Assembly: GCF_024347595.1 (NCBI RefSeq) | Contig: NZ_AP025506.1 | Coordinates: 3,162,001 to 3,226,000 of the forward strand | Direction: 5' to 3' | Source: Vibrio pomeroyi | GTDB taxonomy: Bacteria; Pseudomonadota; Gammaproteobacteria; Enterobacterales; Vibrionaceae | DNA: 64,000 nucleotides | Part shown: piece after piece, positions 10,456 through 19,968 of the stretch | How the letters are laid out: the number at the start of each line of letters is the position of its first letter | Numbering within the stretch: position 1 is the stretch's first letter | Made by a program: the position numbers and the translations under genes | The notes under the pieces: generated by a model | Told to the model about the DNA's origin: nothing | What the model saw: only the letters and a program-made list of their open reading frames with translations | The model's database searches: none

Positions 10456-10617
10456 ATGAAAATTTTTCTAGCAATCTTCGCCGCTCTAACTATTTCAGCA
10501 TGTAGTTCAATGGGTGGTGGTTCGGCTGGTTATACTGGCGAGCAATATCCAACTAAAATTAAATTAGAAAAAGAACGCGGTTACTCGAACGATAACAACA
10601 GTTTTGCAAACCACTAA
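10456..10617 (+). CDS. Small 53-residue lipoprotein
   Basis: A short gene with a GGGAG ribosome site seven bases before its ATG. It encodes 53 residues beginning MKIFLAIFAALTISACSS. The hydrophobic n/h-region ending in ISAC is a good type II signal peptide, so the mature protein would start at Cys16 with about 38 residues, rich in Gly, Ser, Lys and Asn. A bidirectional terminator lies 15 bp after the stop. The mature part matches nothing I recognise. Position +2 is Ser, not Asp, so outer-membrane sorting by Lol is expected. It sits alone between ruvX and the convergent pilU. Confidence 0.75.
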   Translation: MKIFLAIFAALTISACSSMGGGSAGYTGEQYPTKIKLEKERGYSNDNNSFANH

Positions 10618-10631
10618 TTTATTCGCTTCAC

Positions 10632-10661
10632 AAAAAACCCGCCTTTCGAGCGGGTTTTTTT
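10632..10661. terminator. Bidirectional terminator between the small lipoprotein gene and pilU
   Basis: AAACCCGC pairs with GCGGGTTT around a 7-nt loop, with A and T runs on either side. It serves the convergent genes on both strands. Confidence 0.9.
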
Positions 10662-10694
10662 ATTGGTACTAAGATTGAGCACTAAGCACTGAAT

Positions 10695-11804
10695 CTACCC
10701 CATATCGATCTTCACACCAGCCAAAGCACCGGTCCCGTAGTCATCATCGCCACGTCTGGTTTTTAGCATCAAGCGTAAGTCGTTAGCGGAGTCAGCACTG
10801 TGGAACGCATCCTCTTCGCTGATCTTGCCTGCTATAACTAAATCATACAAAGCTTGGTCAAAGGTCTGCATCCCAATCTCTTTCGATTTCGCCATCGTTG
10901 CTTTTAGTTCATGCAGCTCACCACGACGAATTAGGTCAGACACTCGGGGGCTGTTGAGTAAAATCTCAAACACACCATGACGACCGCAGCCATTCTTATC
11001 TCGAATTAGCTGTTGAGCGACCACACCACGCAGATTCATCGACAGATCAAACAGGAACTGTTCTTTCTGCTCTTTTGGCACCAAGTGGAGAATACGCTCT
11101 AGTGCTTGGTTAGCGTTATTCGCATGCAGTGTAGCCATACACAAGTGACCCGTTTCAGCAAAGGTCATCGCGTATTCCATGGTTTCACGGCTACGGATTT
11201 CGCCAATCAAGATCATATCTGGTGCTTGACGTAACGAGTTCTTAAGTGCGACTTCGTAGCTCTCGGTGTCGAGCCCGACCTCACGCTGAGTCACAATACA
11301 TTTCTTATGTTCATGGACGAATTCAATCGGGTCTTCAACCGTTAAGATGTGCCCTGAACGATTGGTATTGCGATAGCCTGTCATTGCGGCCATTGAGGTC
11401 GATTTACCAGAGCCAGTCGCACCAACCACCAGCACAAGCCCCCGCTTAGCGATTGAAAGGTCTTGTAATACATCAGGAAGCTTTAATTGCTCAAAGGTTG
11501 GGATGTTAGTCTCGATGCGTCGAATTACCGCTCCAGGTAGCTCTCGTTGGAAGAATGCACTGACACGAAAGCGACCAAACTCACGCACAATGGCAAAGTT
11601 TGCCTCACGTGTTTGCTGATATTCATCACGTCGGTCTTGATCCATCATCGCATCAAGTAATTGAGCAATCTGAGCCGCATTCAGCTTATCGCCTTGAGGT
11701 CGTAATTCACCATCAACACGAAACAGGATAGGTGCATCAACGGTGATATAAAGATCCGATGCTTTTTGAGACAGCATCCCTTCAAGGATTTGATTCAATT
11801 CCAT
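10695..11804 (-). CDS. pilU: Type IV pilus retraction ATPase PilU
   Basis: Hexameric secretion-type ATPase that assists PilT in pulling back type IV pili. The 369-residue protein has an N-terminal PAS-like domain, a Walker A motif (GATGSGKST), the Asp box with LTVEDPIEFVHEHKK, Walker B DMILIGEIRSRETMEYA, and a His box (GHLCMATLHANN). The long C-terminal tail (TRRGDDDYGTGALAGVKIDMG) separates it from PilT. The longest frame starts at a GTG at 11813. I prefer the ATG at 11804, because AAGGTGA lies correctly before it. It follows pilT on the same strand with a gap of about 14 bp. Confidence 0.95.
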   Translation of the reverse strand: MELNQILEGMLSQKASDLYITVDAPILFRVDGELRPQGDKLNAAQIAQLLDAMMDQDRRDEYQQTREANFAIVREFGRFRVSAFFQRELPGAVIRRIETNIPTFEQLKLPDVLQDLSIAKRGLVLVVGATGSGKSTSMAAMTGYRNTNRSGHILTVEDPIEFVHEHKKCIVTQREVGLDTESYEVALKNSLRQAPDMILIGEIRSRETMEYAMTFAETGHLCMATLHANNANQALERILHLVPKEQKEQFLFDLSMNLRGVVAQQLIRDKNGCGRHGVFEILLNSPRVSDLIRRGELHELKATMAKSKEIGMQTFDQALYDLVIAGKISEEDAFHSADSANDLRLMLKTRRGDDDYGTGALAGVKIDMG

Positions 11805-11818
11805 TTTCTTCACCTTGA

Positions 11819-12856
11819 TTAAAACATTGAGGTTTCAATTTCGATCTTTCTCTCGACCTCTTCCGAGTCAACCAAGCCTTGAGCCATTAGCTGCTTCGCA
11901 TTTTGCTCCATGGTCTGCATACCATGTGCTGCGCCCGTTTGAATGATCGAATACATCTGCGCGACCTTGTCTTCACGAATCAAGTTTCTAATAGCAGGTG
12001 TCGCCATCATGATTTCATGACAAGCCACACGACCGCCACCAACACGCTTCAACAACTTCTGAGCGATGACCGAACGCAACGATTCAGACAGCATTGAACG
12101 CACCATGTCTTTGTCGCTACCCGGGAATACATCGATAATACGGTCGATAGTTTTAGCAGCAGAGCTGGTATGCAGAGTACCAAAAACCAAGTGGCCGGTT
12201 TCCGCTGCGGTTAGCGCCAAGCTGATCGTCTCTTGGTCACGAAGCTCACCAACAAGAATTACATCTGGGTCTTCACGTAACGCACTGCGCAGCGCCGCTT
12301 TAAAGCTGTGAGTATCACGATGAACCTCACGCTGGTTAACAAGGCATTTATTGTTGGTATGAACGAATTCAATCGGGTCTTCAATCGTCAGGATGTGCTT
12401 ATTGTGGTTACGGTTTACGTAATCAACCATCGCTGCGAGCGTTGTCGATTTACCAGAACCAGTAGGGCCAGTAACGAGCACTAAACCTTTTTCGTAGTTC
12501 GCAATCTTTTCAAAGATTTCAGGCGCACCTAACTGATCTAAAGTCGGGATCTCTACAGGGATAGTTCGAAAGACAGCGGAGCAACCACGAGCTTGGTTAA
12601 AAGCGTTAACACGGAAACGACCAACATTGGGTAATTCAAAAGAGAAGTCGACTTCCAATTTTTCTTCAAACTCACCACGCTGTGAATCGCTCATGATCTC
12701 AAAAACTAAACGATGCACATCAGCATGACTCAAAGCTGGTATTCCAAGCTTCCTTACTTCACCATCTATACGTACCATTGGAGATACACCCGCAGAAAGA
12801 TGTAGATCTGACGCGTTATGCTTTACACTAAAATCTAGTAACTCAGTGATATCCAT
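11819..12856 (-). CDS. pilT: Type IV pilus retraction ATPase PilT
   Basis: Cytoplasmic motor for pilus retraction and twitching. It has 345 residues, the usual PilT size. Walker A GPTGSGKST spans residues 130-138, followed by LTIEDPIEFVHTNNK, Walker B DVILVGELRDQETISLA, and the GHLVFGTLHTSSAAKTIDR block. The C-terminal AIRNLIRED motif is the PilT-specific AIRNLIRE element needed for retraction. An AAGGGA ribosome site precedes the ATG. It is divergent from yggS with only 26 bp between the starts, so the two promoters must overlap the neighbouring coding sequences or share this gap. Confidence 0.97.
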   Translation of the reverse strand: MDITELLDFSVKHNASDLHLSAGVSPMVRIDGEVRKLGIPALSHADVHRLVFEIMSDSQRGEFEEKLEVDFSFELPNVGRFRVNAFNQARGCSAVFRTIPVEIPTLDQLGAPEIFEKIANYEKGLVLVTGPTGSGKSTTLAAMVDYVNRNHNKHILTIEDPIEFVHTNNKCLVNQREVHRDTHSFKAALRSALREDPDVILVGELRDQETISLALTAAETGHLVFGTLHTSSAAKTIDRIIDVFPGSDKDMVRSMLSESLRSVIAQKLLKRVGGGRVACHEIMMATPAIRNLIREDKVAQMYSIIQTGAAHGMQTMEQNAKQLMAQGLVDSEEVERKIEIETSMF

Positions 12857-12882
12857 TTATTTTCCCTTAAGTAAAGTCAGCT

Positions 12883-13587
12883 ATGAGTAGTATTCAACAA
12901 AATATCGAACAAATCACCTCACAGATTCGTAGTGCTGAGCAAAAGTGCGGACGAGCTCCAGAGTCCGTGCAACTTTTAGCCGTCAGCAAAACTAAACCTA
13001 TTGATGCGATTCTAGAAGCCGCACTCGGAGGCCAAGTTGCCTTTGGTGAAAACTATGTTCAAGAAGGTGTCGATAAAGTAAAACACTTTTCAGAACAACA
13101 TTCTAACCTAAATTTAGAGTGGCACTTTATTGGTCCAATTCAGTCCAATAAAACTCGCCCTATCGCAGAAAGCTTCGGATGGGTGCATTCAGTCGATCGC
13201 GATAAGATCGCACAAAGGCTTAACGATCAACGCCCAAGCGAACTTTCACCTCTACAGGTGCTTATCCAGGTGAACACCAGTGGTGAAGAGTCTAAGTCTG
13301 GTACTTCTGAAGAGACAGTTTTTGCACTGGCGGAGTTGATTTCGTCGCTCCCTAACCTCACTTTAAGAGGATTGATGTCAATTCCTGCAAACGTCTCTGA
13401 CTATCAATCTCAGCTTAATGCATTCTCTCAACTGGCAGAGCTTAAAGATAAGCTCTCCGCGAAGTATCCAGACATCGATACCCTGTCTATGGGTATGAGT
13501 GGTGATATGGACGCAGCAGTTGAGGCTGGCAGTACCATGGTTCGTATTGGAACGGCCATCTTTGGTGCTCGTGATTACGCAAAATAG
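12883..13587 (+). CDS. yggS: Pyridoxal phosphate homeostasis protein (YggS/PLPBP)
   Basis: PLP-binding protein with a single alanine-racemase-like TIM-barrel domain that helps keep free PLP balanced. It has 234 residues. Motifs are LLAVSKTKP with the PLP-linked lysine (about residue 36), FGENYVQEG, WHFIGPIQSNKTRP, and the phosphate-binding GMSGDMDAAVEAGSTMVRIGTAIFG at the C-terminus. Downstream are proC and yggT-yggU, the usual order. Confidence 0.96.
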   Translation: MSSIQQNIEQITSQIRSAEQKCGRAPESVQLLAVSKTKPIDAILEAALGGQVAFGENYVQEGVDKVKHFSEQHSNLNLEWHFIGPIQSNKTRPIAESFGWVHSVDRDKIAQRLNDQRPSELSPLQVLIQVNTSGEESKSGTSEETVFALAELISSLPNLTLRGLMSIPANVSDYQSQLNAFSQLAELKDKLSAKYPDIDTLSMGMSGDMDAAVEAGSTMVRIGTAIFGARDYAK

Positions 13588-13622
13588 CAATTAGTTAGCA
13601 ACCAGATAGTTAGCAACCAGAA
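13587..13622. repeat. Short tandem repeat between yggS and proC
   Basis: TAGTTAGCAACCAGA occurs twice in a row (about 13593-13622). It looks like a simple local duplication. No function is apparent. Confidence 0.6.
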
Positions 13623-13686
13623 ATCGACGATAAGTATTGATACCGCTTCGCTTGAATCGCGCAGCGACACGCTCAGGATTTTATAT

Positions 13687-14505
13687 ATGGAACATAAGAA
13701 CATCGCCTTTATTGGGGCGGGAAACATGGTTCGCTCAATTGTAGCGGGCTTAGTAGCAAGTAGTTACCCAGCGCAAAAGATTACTGCGACAGCGCCTTCA
13801 GACACCAGAAGGCTGCCGTTAGAGCAAGAATACGGCATCAATACCACCAGCGATAATATTGCCGCAGCTGAACAAGCAGACGTTGTTGTGTTATCAGTGA
13901 AGCCACAGATGATGGCTGATGTATGTAAACCCTTACAAAGCATCGACTTTAGCAACAAACTGGTTATCTCAATTGCTGCGGGTATTAATGCGAATCGACT
14001 CAATGAGATGTTAAACTGCCAACTGAACCTTGTTCGTGTGATGCCAAACACGCCATCACTGCTAGGTAAAGGAATGAGCGGTCTTTATGCCGATTCAACG
14101 GTCAGCCAAGATGATAAAGACTTCGCATCTCAGCTGATGCAAGCTGTAGGTGAAGTGAGCTGGGTTGAACAAGAATCTGGTATCAACAACATCATTGCGG
14201 CGGCGGGTAGTGCTCCGGCTTACTTCTTCCTATTTATGGAAGCAATGCAAGCTGAGGCAATCAACCAAGGCTTCGATCAGGAAACCGCTCGCAAATTAGT
14301 GCAGCAGTCTGCATTAGGCGCGGCAGAGATGGTAGTAGCGAACCCAAATACTGAATTATCAACACTGCGTGAACAAGTGACTTCAAAAGGCGGGACAACC
14401 GCAGAAGCATTGCGCACGTTCAATGAACATCAACTATCAGACATCGTAGCCAAAGCCATGCAAGCGGCTGTCGCTCGAGCTGAAGAGATGGAAAAACTGT
14501 TTTAA
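13687..14505 (+). CDS. proC: Pyrroline-5-carboxylate reductase
   Basis: NADPH-dependent reduction of 1-pyrroline-5-carboxylate to proline, the last step of proline synthesis. The 272-residue protein starts with a Rossmann motif (IAFIGAGNMVRSIVAGLV). It contains RVMPNTPSLLGKGMSGLY (about residues 118-135) and the family signature region around AAGSAPAYFFLFMEAM and LREQVTSKGGTTAEAL near the C-terminus. AGGA lies about ten bases before the ATG. It belongs to the yggS-proC-yggT-yggU run, which is common in gammaproteobacteria and probably cotranscribed. Confidence 0.97.
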   Translation: MEHKNIAFIGAGNMVRSIVAGLVASSYPAQKITATAPSDTRRLPLEQEYGINTTSDNIAAAEQADVVVLSVKPQMMADVCKPLQSIDFSNKLVISIAAGINANRLNEMLNCQLNLVRVMPNTPSLLGKGMSGLYADSTVSQDDKDFASQLMQAVGEVSWVEQESGINNIIAAAGSAPAYFFLFMEAMQAEAINQGFDQETARKLVQQSALGAAEMVVANPNTELSTLREQVTSKGGTTAEALRTFNEHQLSDIVAKAMQAAVARAEEMEKLF

Positions 14506-14562
14506 GCATTTTGTCGCTCGGTTTATATCTAAGCGGCAAGTAAATCCGAAAAAGGAAACAAT

Positions 14563-15120
14563 ATGAACTCGATGAGCTTTCTGATCTCGACCGTTTTTGA
14601 TCTTTACATCATGGTTGTGATCTTGCGTATCTGGCTACAAGCTTCACGTGCAGATTTCTACAACCCATTCTCACAATTCATCGTAAAAGCGACACAACCG
14701 GTTGTTGCCCCACTACGCCGAGTTATCCCATCTATCGGCAGCCTTGATCTTGCGACGGTTGTTTTTGCTTATGTGCTATGTGTGCTTAAGTTCGTTGCTC
14801 TAAACCTAATTATCTCTGGCGGCGCTGCGGTATTCGATATCAGCTTCCTGATCTTTGGTGCATTATCTTTGTTAAAAGCGGCGGGTGGTTTGATCTTCTG
14901 GGTTCTACTAATCCGCGCAATCCTTAGCTGGGTTAGCCAAGGCCGTAGCCCAATCGAGTACGTTTTCCATCAACTGACTGAGCCAATGCTAATGCCTATC
15001 CGCCGTATCCTACCGGATATGGGTGGCTTCGACCTAAGCGTGCTGGTTCTGTTCATTGTTCTGCAATTTGCGAACTTCCTAATGGGCGACATGATTGGTC
15101 CTATTTGGTATCAGCTATAA
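14563..15120 (+). CDS. yggT: YggT family membrane protein
   Basis: A 185-residue inner-membrane protein with two YGGT repeats, each a pair of hydrophobic helices around a conserved R-P-P/R-R-I-P segment ([17 protein letters not shown] in the first, [18 protein letters not shown] in the second). About four to five membrane segments are visible. Homologues have been linked to osmotic stress or cell-division-associated functions in different bacteria, but no role is established in Vibrio. The stop lies 29 bp before the yggU start used here, implying cotranscription. Confidence 0.93.
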   Translation: MNSMSFLISTVFDLYIMVVILRIWLQASRADFYNPFSQFIVKATQPVVAPLRRVIPSIGSLDLATVVFAYVLCVLKFVALNLIISGGAAVFDISFLIFGALSLLKAAGGLIFWVLLIRAILSWVSQGRSPIEYVFHQLTEPMLMPIRRILPDMGGFDLSVLVLFIVLQFANFLMGDMIGPIWYQL

Positions 15121-15149
15121 TTCAAGTACGAACATCAGGTACTTTGACG

Positions 15150-15440
15150 ATGCCAAAAGCGGTTTGGGCCGAGGAAGACGATATTCTTCTTAGGCTCTAT
15201 ATCCAACCCAAAGCAAGCCGAGACAATATTGTTGGCTTGCACGGTGAGGAACTCAAAATTGCCATTACTGCTCCACCAGTAGATGGCAAAGCCAATGCCC
15301 ACTTAGCGAAATACCTAGCGAAACAGTTTAAGGTCGCTAAAGGGCAAATTAAGATAGAAAAGGGAGAGCTCGGTCGGCATAAGCAAGTTCGAATATGCTC
15401 GCCAAGTCAAATCCCAACTGAAGTCAAAGCCATCCTATGA
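15150..15440 (+). CDS. yggU: DUF167 (YggU) family protein
   Basis: A 96-residue basic protein, the same length as E. coli YggU. It has the family core [39 protein letters not shown], and function is unknown. The reading frame is open further upstream and overlaps the end of yggT, but the ATG at 15150 gives the family-typical N-terminus and avoids the overlap. Confidence 0.92.
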   Translation: MPKAVWAEEDDILLRLYIQPKASRDNIVGLHGEELKIAITAPPVDGKANAHLAKYLAKQFKVAKGQIKIEKGELGRHKQVRICSPSQIPTEVKAIL

Positions 15441-15468
15441 TGGCTTTTTGCTATTTATTGGAGTCACT

Positions 15469-15900
15469 ATGCGTCTATGGATTACAGCACTACTCACCGC
15501 TCTTGTTGCCCTACCAAGCTCAGCAGGACAATTTAAAAACATTAAGGATGTCGAGGTTCACTACTCGGCTTTTAACTCGACATTTCTAACAGCTCAGGTC
15601 GCTAAGCAATACAAGCTTAAGCGAAATGGCTACTCAGCGATTCTGAACATCAGCGTGTTAGACAGAGCTTCCCTTGGCAAGCCAGCAACAACGGCTAAAA
15701 TCACAGGAACAGCGAAGAACCTTGTCGGCAACACTCGCACACTTAACTTCCGCGAAATAAAGGAGGGTGATGCGATTTATTACCTAGCTGAGTTCCCTGT
15801 AACACACGAAGAAAACATCACTTTTAATATCGATGTTAACGCAGGTTTGAAAGGCACAGGCCCACTGCGATTCACACAAAAATTCTATATAGAAGAGTAA
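15469..15900 (+). CDS. DUF4426 exported protein
   Basis: A 143-residue protein with a cleavable signal peptide (hydrophobic about residues 3-17, ending PSSA-G) and a single DUF4426 beta-rich domain. The mature part begins QFKNIKDVEVHYSAFNSTFL, and FYIEE ends the chain. I chose the ATG at 15469 over one seven codons upstream because GGAG lies at the right distance and the signal peptide then starts normally. Function is unknown. In Vibrio-like genomes it commonly sits between yggU and rdgB, as here. Confidence 0.85.
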   Translation: MRLWITALLTALVALPSSAGQFKNIKDVEVHYSAFNSTFLTAQVAKQYKLKRNGYSAILNISVLDRASLGKPATTAKITGTAKNLVGNTRTLNFREIKEGDAIYYLAEFPVTHEENITFNIDVNAGLKGTGPLRFTQKFYIEE

Positions 15901-15948
15901 CTTCAACCGTCACTTTTCTGTTCACTAACTTATTAGAGCCACATCCCC

Positions 15949-16548
15949 ATGAGTAAGATTGTTTTAGCCACAGGCAACCAAGGTAAAGTTCGCGAGATGG
16001 CAGATATTCTGTCTGAGTTTGGTTTTGACGTTGTCGCACAAAGTGAGTTCAACGTTTCACAAGTCGCTGAAACAGGAACAACTTTCATTGAAAATGCCAT
16101 CATCAAGGCTCGCCATGCTGCTAAAGAGACAGGGCTACCAGCGATCGCTGACGACTCAGGTTTAGAGGTTGATTTCCTTAAGGGTGCTCCGGGCATCTAC
16201 TCAGCTCGTTACTCAGGTGAAGGGGCGACGGATAAGCAAAACATTGAAAAGCTACTTGATGCCATGCAAGGTGTGGAAACTGAAAAGCGTACTGCTCGTT
16301 TCCACTGTGTGTTGGTGCTAATGCGTCACGAAAACGATCCAACACCATTAGTGTGTCACGGTAAATGGGAAGGTCGTATTCTGACTGAAGAGCACGGTGA
16401 GAATGGCTTTGGCTACGATCCTGTATTCTTTGTACCAGAAGATAACTGTGCATCTGCTGAGCTAGAATCTACACGTAAAAAGCAGCTTTCACACCGCGGT
16501 AAAGCCCTTGCTTCTCTATTCGAAGCAATCAAGGAGCAAGCTCTGTAA
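15949..16548 (+). CDS. rdgB: XTP/dITP diphosphatase (Ham1/RdgB)
   Basis: House-cleaning pyrophosphatase that removes deaminated purine nucleotides (dITP, XTP) from the pool. The 199-residue protein begins [19 protein letters not shown] (phosphate-binding). It carries [25 protein letters not shown] (catalytic Asp pair, about residues 66-70) and [11 protein letters not shown]. It ends in TAATG, sharing one base with the hemW start, so the two are translationally coupled. Confidence 0.97.
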   Translation: MSKIVLATGNQGKVREMADILSEFGFDVVAQSEFNVSQVAETGTTFIENAIIKARHAAKETGLPAIADDSGLEVDFLKGAPGIYSARYSGEGATDKQNIEKLLDAMQGVETEKRTARFHCVLVLMRHENDPTPLVCHGKWEGRILTEEHGENGFGYDPVFFVPEDNCASAELESTRKKQLSHRGKALASLFEAIKEQAL

Positions 16549-17735
16549 TGCACGATACAGCGCTTATACCACCAGCACTTAGTCTCTATGTACACATCCC
16601 ATGGTGTGTACAAAAGTGTCCGTATTGTGATTTCAACTCACACGCTCTGAAAGCCGATATTCCTGAAAAGGAGTACATCGATGCGCTGCTTGAGGATCTC
16701 GATACTGATATCGAAAAGTACCAACTCAAGGGCGCACCTCGTCCATTGCACTCAATCTTTATTGGTGGTGGTACCCCGAGCCTATTCTCTCCAGAAGGGA
16801 TAGGTCGATTACTCCAAGGCATTGAACAACGTATCCCGTTCAAACCGGAAATCGAAATCACCATGGAAGCCAACCCAGGCACCATTGAAGCTGAACGTTT
16901 TGCAGGTTACCAAAAGGCGGGTATTACTCGAATCTCAGTGGGTGTACAAAGCTTTGAGCAAGAGAAGCTAGAAAGACTTGGGCGAATTCATGGTCAAGAT
17001 GAAGCAGTGAATGCCGCTCACTTAGCACATAAGATCGGATTGAACAGTTTCAACTTAGATCTCATGCATGGCTTGCCGGATCAAAGCATAGATCAAGCAT
17101 TGGCGGATCTAGATAAAGCGATCGAGCTTAATCCTCCACACTTATCTTGGTATCAACTAACAATAGAACCTAACACCATGTTCTATTACAAAACGCCAAA
17201 GCTACCTGACGACGATGACCTTTGGGATATTTTCGACCTAGGTCATAAGAAACTCGCAGACGCAGGCTATGTGCAGTACGAAATTTCAGGCTACAGCAAG
17301 CCCGGCTACCAGTGTCAACATAACCTTAACTATTGGCGCTTTGGTGACTACCTAGGTATTGGTTGTGGCTCTCATGGCAAGCTGAGTTTTGCTGATGGAC
17401 GCATCATTCGCACGACTAAGGTTAAACACCCTAGAGGCTATTTAGCGGCTTACCAAAACATGGTGAAGCCTTATCTATCTGATGAGTTTGAAGTGCCGAA
17501 TGAAGACCGCCCTTTTGAGTTCTTTATGAACCGCTTTAGGTTAATGGAAGCGTGTCCAAAACAAGATTTCATCGATACGACAGGGCTTGGTTTTGACGCT
17601 GTTCAGTCAACGATTGAGTGGGCAAAAGAGCTAGGTTACTTAAACGAAACCGACACTCACTGGCAGATCACCGAAAAAGGAAAGCTGTTCTTAAATGATC
17701 TGCTGGAAGCTTTTATGGCTGAAGAAGACGAATAG
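16548..17735 (+). CDS. hemW: Radical SAM heme chaperone HemW
   Basis: Radical SAM protein related to HemN, now regarded as a heme-binding chaperone and not a coproporphyrinogen oxidase. The 395-residue protein has the [4Fe-4S] motif Cx3Cx2C at C20, C24 and C27 (WCVQKCPYC), followed by FIGGGTPSLF, ITMEANPGT and ISVGVQSF. It lacks the fourth cysteine seen right after the cluster in true HemN. Its start overlaps the rdgB stop by one base, and a terminator follows about 25 bp after the stop. Confidence 0.95.
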   Translation: MHDTALIPPALSLYVHIPWCVQKCPYCDFNSHALKADIPEKEYIDALLEDLDTDIEKYQLKGAPRPLHSIFIGGGTPSLFSPEGIGRLLQGIEQRIPFKPEIEITMEANPGTIEAERFAGYQKAGITRISVGVQSFEQEKLERLGRIHGQDEAVNAAHLAHKIGLNSFNLDLMHGLPDQSIDQALADLDKAIELNPPHLSWYQLTIEPNTMFYYKTPKLPDDDDLWDIFDLGHKKLADAGYVQYEISGYSKPGYQCQHNLNYWRFGDYLGIGCGSHGKLSFADGRIIRTTKVKHPRGYLAAYQNMVKPYLSDEFEVPNEDRPFEFFMNRFRLMEACPKQDFIDTTGLGFDAVQSTIEWAKELGYLNETDTHWQITEKGKLFLNDLLEAFMAEEDE

Positions 17736-17758
17736 TTCGAGATTCGAGATGTATTGTG

Positions 17759-17790
17759 TAGGGTTGGCTTTAGGGCCAACCCTTTTCTAA
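17759..17790 (+). terminator. hemW terminator
   Basis: An 8-bp stem (GGGTTGGC with GCCAACCC, 17761-17782) is followed by TTTTCT. Confidence 0.85.
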
Positions 17791-17809
17791 TTTACGCGCC
17801 GACAAATAA

Positions 17810-17960
17810 TAGATTCCCGATTACGCTCCTTCGTCGCTATCGGGAATGACGGACATCAAACAAGTCTTATCCCAAAAAGTTAGAGGCGAGTGCATCGAAA
17901 GTTACCAACAACACCGTCATCCTCAAGAGTGCGTTGGGGAGATCTTGTAAATGTAGAACT
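17810..17960. repeat. REP-like intergenic repeat
   Basis: The segment contains a perfect 9-bp inverted repeat ATTCCCGAT/ATCGGGAAT (17813-17821 with 17839-17847), followed by a CGTCATCCTC-type stretch (about 17922). Both resemble REP-like intergenic sequences common in Vibrio and other gammaproteobacteria. No reading frame crosses it. I cannot count genomic copies from one window. Confidence 0.5.
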
Positions 17961-17977
17961 CCAACTTAAAAGCGCTT

Positions 17978-18898
17978 TTAAAAAATAGAACGACCAATTC
18001 GCTCTGAAAGCAACTCTAGCGCCTTAGTACCAGCAAGAGAGTTACCAGAAGGATCAAGCTCTGGAGACCACACGGCGATTGTCATCTCACCCGGAACGAT
18101 GGCAATAATACCGCCACCCACACCCGACTTACCCGGCATACCAACACGGTAAGCAAACTCACCCGCCCCATCGTACAAACCACATGTCGCAAGCAAGGCA
18201 TTCAACTGCTTAGTTTGAACTGGCGTGATGATCTCTTTCTTAGTCTGAACCGACACACCTTTGTTCGCCAAATAACTAAAGGTTTTCGCCAAATCCACAC
18301 ACGTCATTTTAAGCGCACAAGCATGGAAGTAGTTATTCAGAACTGGGATAACATCATTCTCAAAGTTACCAAATGAACGCATCAAATAAGCAATGGCAGC
18401 ATTACGATCGCTGTGCATCATTTCTGAAGCAGCTACCACCTTGTCATACACAATATGAGTATCACCCGATAGCTGACGAACAAACTCTAACAAACGGTGT
18501 CTAGGCGCAGACAAGCGGCTTTGTAGTAGGTCTGCAACGACAATTGCACCCGCATTAATGAACGGGTTGCGGGGGATGCCATGTTCCATCTCAAGCTGAA
18601 TCATAGAATTAAAGGCTTGACCAGAAGGCTCTTTGCCTACGCGTTGCCAAATCTCTTCAGGCTTGTATAACACCATAGCTAACGTCAGGCTCAAGGCTTT
18701 AGAGATAGATTGCACAGAAAAGGCCTCCTCTGCATCACCTGCTTGAATCACCTCACCTTCGTTTGTGTATACCGCAATCGCCAGTTTCTGGTTCGATACG
18801 CGAGCCAATGCAGGGATATAATCAGCAACCTTTCCCTGACCAATTAGGGGACGAACTTCGTCTAAAATCTCGGCCAAAATAGCTTGAGTTGGTTTCAT
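17978..18898 (-). CDS. glsB: Glutaminase
   Basis: Serine-dependent beta-lactamase-fold glutaminase that hydrolyses glutamine to glutamate and ammonia. The 306-residue protein has the catalytic S-x-x-K motif S64-I-S-K67 in [20 protein letters not shown] (about residues 112-121) and the C-terminal [20 protein letters not shown] are also family hallmarks. It stands alone, and the ribosome site is weak. It is named after E. coli YneH (GlsB), which it resembles in size. Confidence 0.95.
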   Translation of the reverse strand: MKPTQAILAEILDEVRPLIGQGKVADYIPALARVSNQKLAIAVYTNEGEVIQAGDAEEAFSVQSISKALSLTLAMVLYKPEEIWQRVGKEPSGQAFNSMIQLEMEHGIPRNPFINAGAIVVADLLQSRLSAPRHRLLEFVRQLSGDTHIVYDKVVAASEMMHSDRNAAIAYLMRSFGNFENDVIPVLNNYFHACALKMTCVDLAKTFSYLANKGVSVQTKKEIITPVQTKQLNALLATCGLYDGAGEFAYRVGMPGKSGVGGGIIAIVPGEMTIAVWSPELDPSGNSLAGTKALELLSERIGRSIF

Positions 18899-18984
18899 GT
18901 GTGCTTACTTCTATATTGTTATTTTTGTAGGGGTCTAACATTACTTTCTGTCCTTAAACCTTTATTTCAATAAAAGCCTAAGGA

Positions 18985-19018
18985 CAAAAAAGCCAACATT
19001 ACAATAATGTTGGCTTTA
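18985..19018 (-). terminator. trmB terminator (minus strand)
   Basis: A 13-bp stem built on AAGCCAACATTA and its complement (about 18989-19017) has a 3-nt loop. The A run at 18986-18991 reads as a T tract on the minus strand. Confidence 0.88.
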
Positions 19019-19083
19019 ATCAATCCCACAAAGTGTAAGGTTTAACCTAAAGCAGGTTTGCCTTCACTTGTTGTGCTCGAGAA

Positions 19084-19803
19084 TTACTTAGTACGCTTGT
19101 ACTTAATATCCCAAACACCATGACCAAGACGGTGGCCACGAGCTTCAAATTTAGTCAGTGGACGCTCATCAGGGCGAGGAATGTAATCACCATCTTCAGC
19201 GATATTCTCGAAGCCTGGAGCAACGTTCATCACTTCAATCATGTGCTCTGCGTAGTTTTCCCAGTCTGTTGCCATGTGGAAAATACCAGTATCAAGTTGA
19301 AGCTTACCGCGAACCATTTCTGCAAACTCAGCCTTAACAATACGACGTTTGTGGTGACGAGCTTTGTGCCATGGGTCAGGGAAGAACAGTTGCAGTGTAT
19401 GCAGGCTGCTATCTGGAATCATGTGTTCAAATACTTCTACTGCATCGTGACACATTACACGCAAGTTAGTTACGCCAGCATCACGCGCTGTACCTAAACA
19501 AGCACCAACACCTGGGCTGTGAACCTCAATACCTAAGAAGTTTTTCTCAGGTGCGTTCTTTGCCATTTCAACCAGTGATGCACCCATACCGAAGCCAATC
19601 TCTAGTACAACTGGGTTATCGTTGCCAAATACTTCTTTCCAATTCAGAAGCTCTGGGTTGTAGTCGATACCCATTGTTGGCCAACATTCATTCATCGCGT
19701 TTTCTTGGCCTTTTGTTAAGCGGCCTTCGCGGCGAACAAAACTACGGATCTTACGAACCAGTTTGCCGTCTTCAGTATATTCGTTAGTGGTCACTTCACT
19801 CAT
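19084..19803 (-). CDS. trmB: tRNA (guanine-N7-)-methyltransferase
   Basis: SAM-dependent enzyme forming m7G46 in the variable loop of tRNAs. The 239-residue protein is exactly the E. coli TrmB length. Motifs are [17 protein letters not shown] (SAM-binding motif I, about residues 64-80), [15 protein letters not shown], and [20 protein letters not shown] with the conserved PDPWxKxRHxKRR block. I use the ATG at 19803 rather than 19821, because the N-terminus then matches the family and AGG lies about ten bases upstream. It is divergent from mutY. Confidence 0.96.
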   Translation of the reverse strand: MSEVTTNEYTEDGKLVRKIRSFVRREGRLTKGQENAMNECWPTMGIDYNPELLNWKEVFGNDNPVVLEIGFGMGASLVEMAKNAPEKNFLGIEVHSPGVGACLGTARDAGVTNLRVMCHDAVEVFEHMIPDSSLHTLQLFFPDPWHKARHHKRRIVKAEFAEMVRGKLQLDTGIFHMATDWENYAEHMIEVMNVAPGFENIAEDGDYIPRPDERPLTKFEARGHRLGHGVWDIKYKRTK

Positions 19804-19968
19804 TGATTTTTGCCTGCACATTGATTAATCAAAGCGGGGATTATCCAAAGAATTGCCTTCGGTGCAAGTCTTTCCGTGGATAAATTCCCACACAATTTGT
19901 CTGTTTTACATCCAACGTTAAGTGTGGTGCAATTTCGCTTCTAATAATAGCAAAGCATAGAGCATGTC

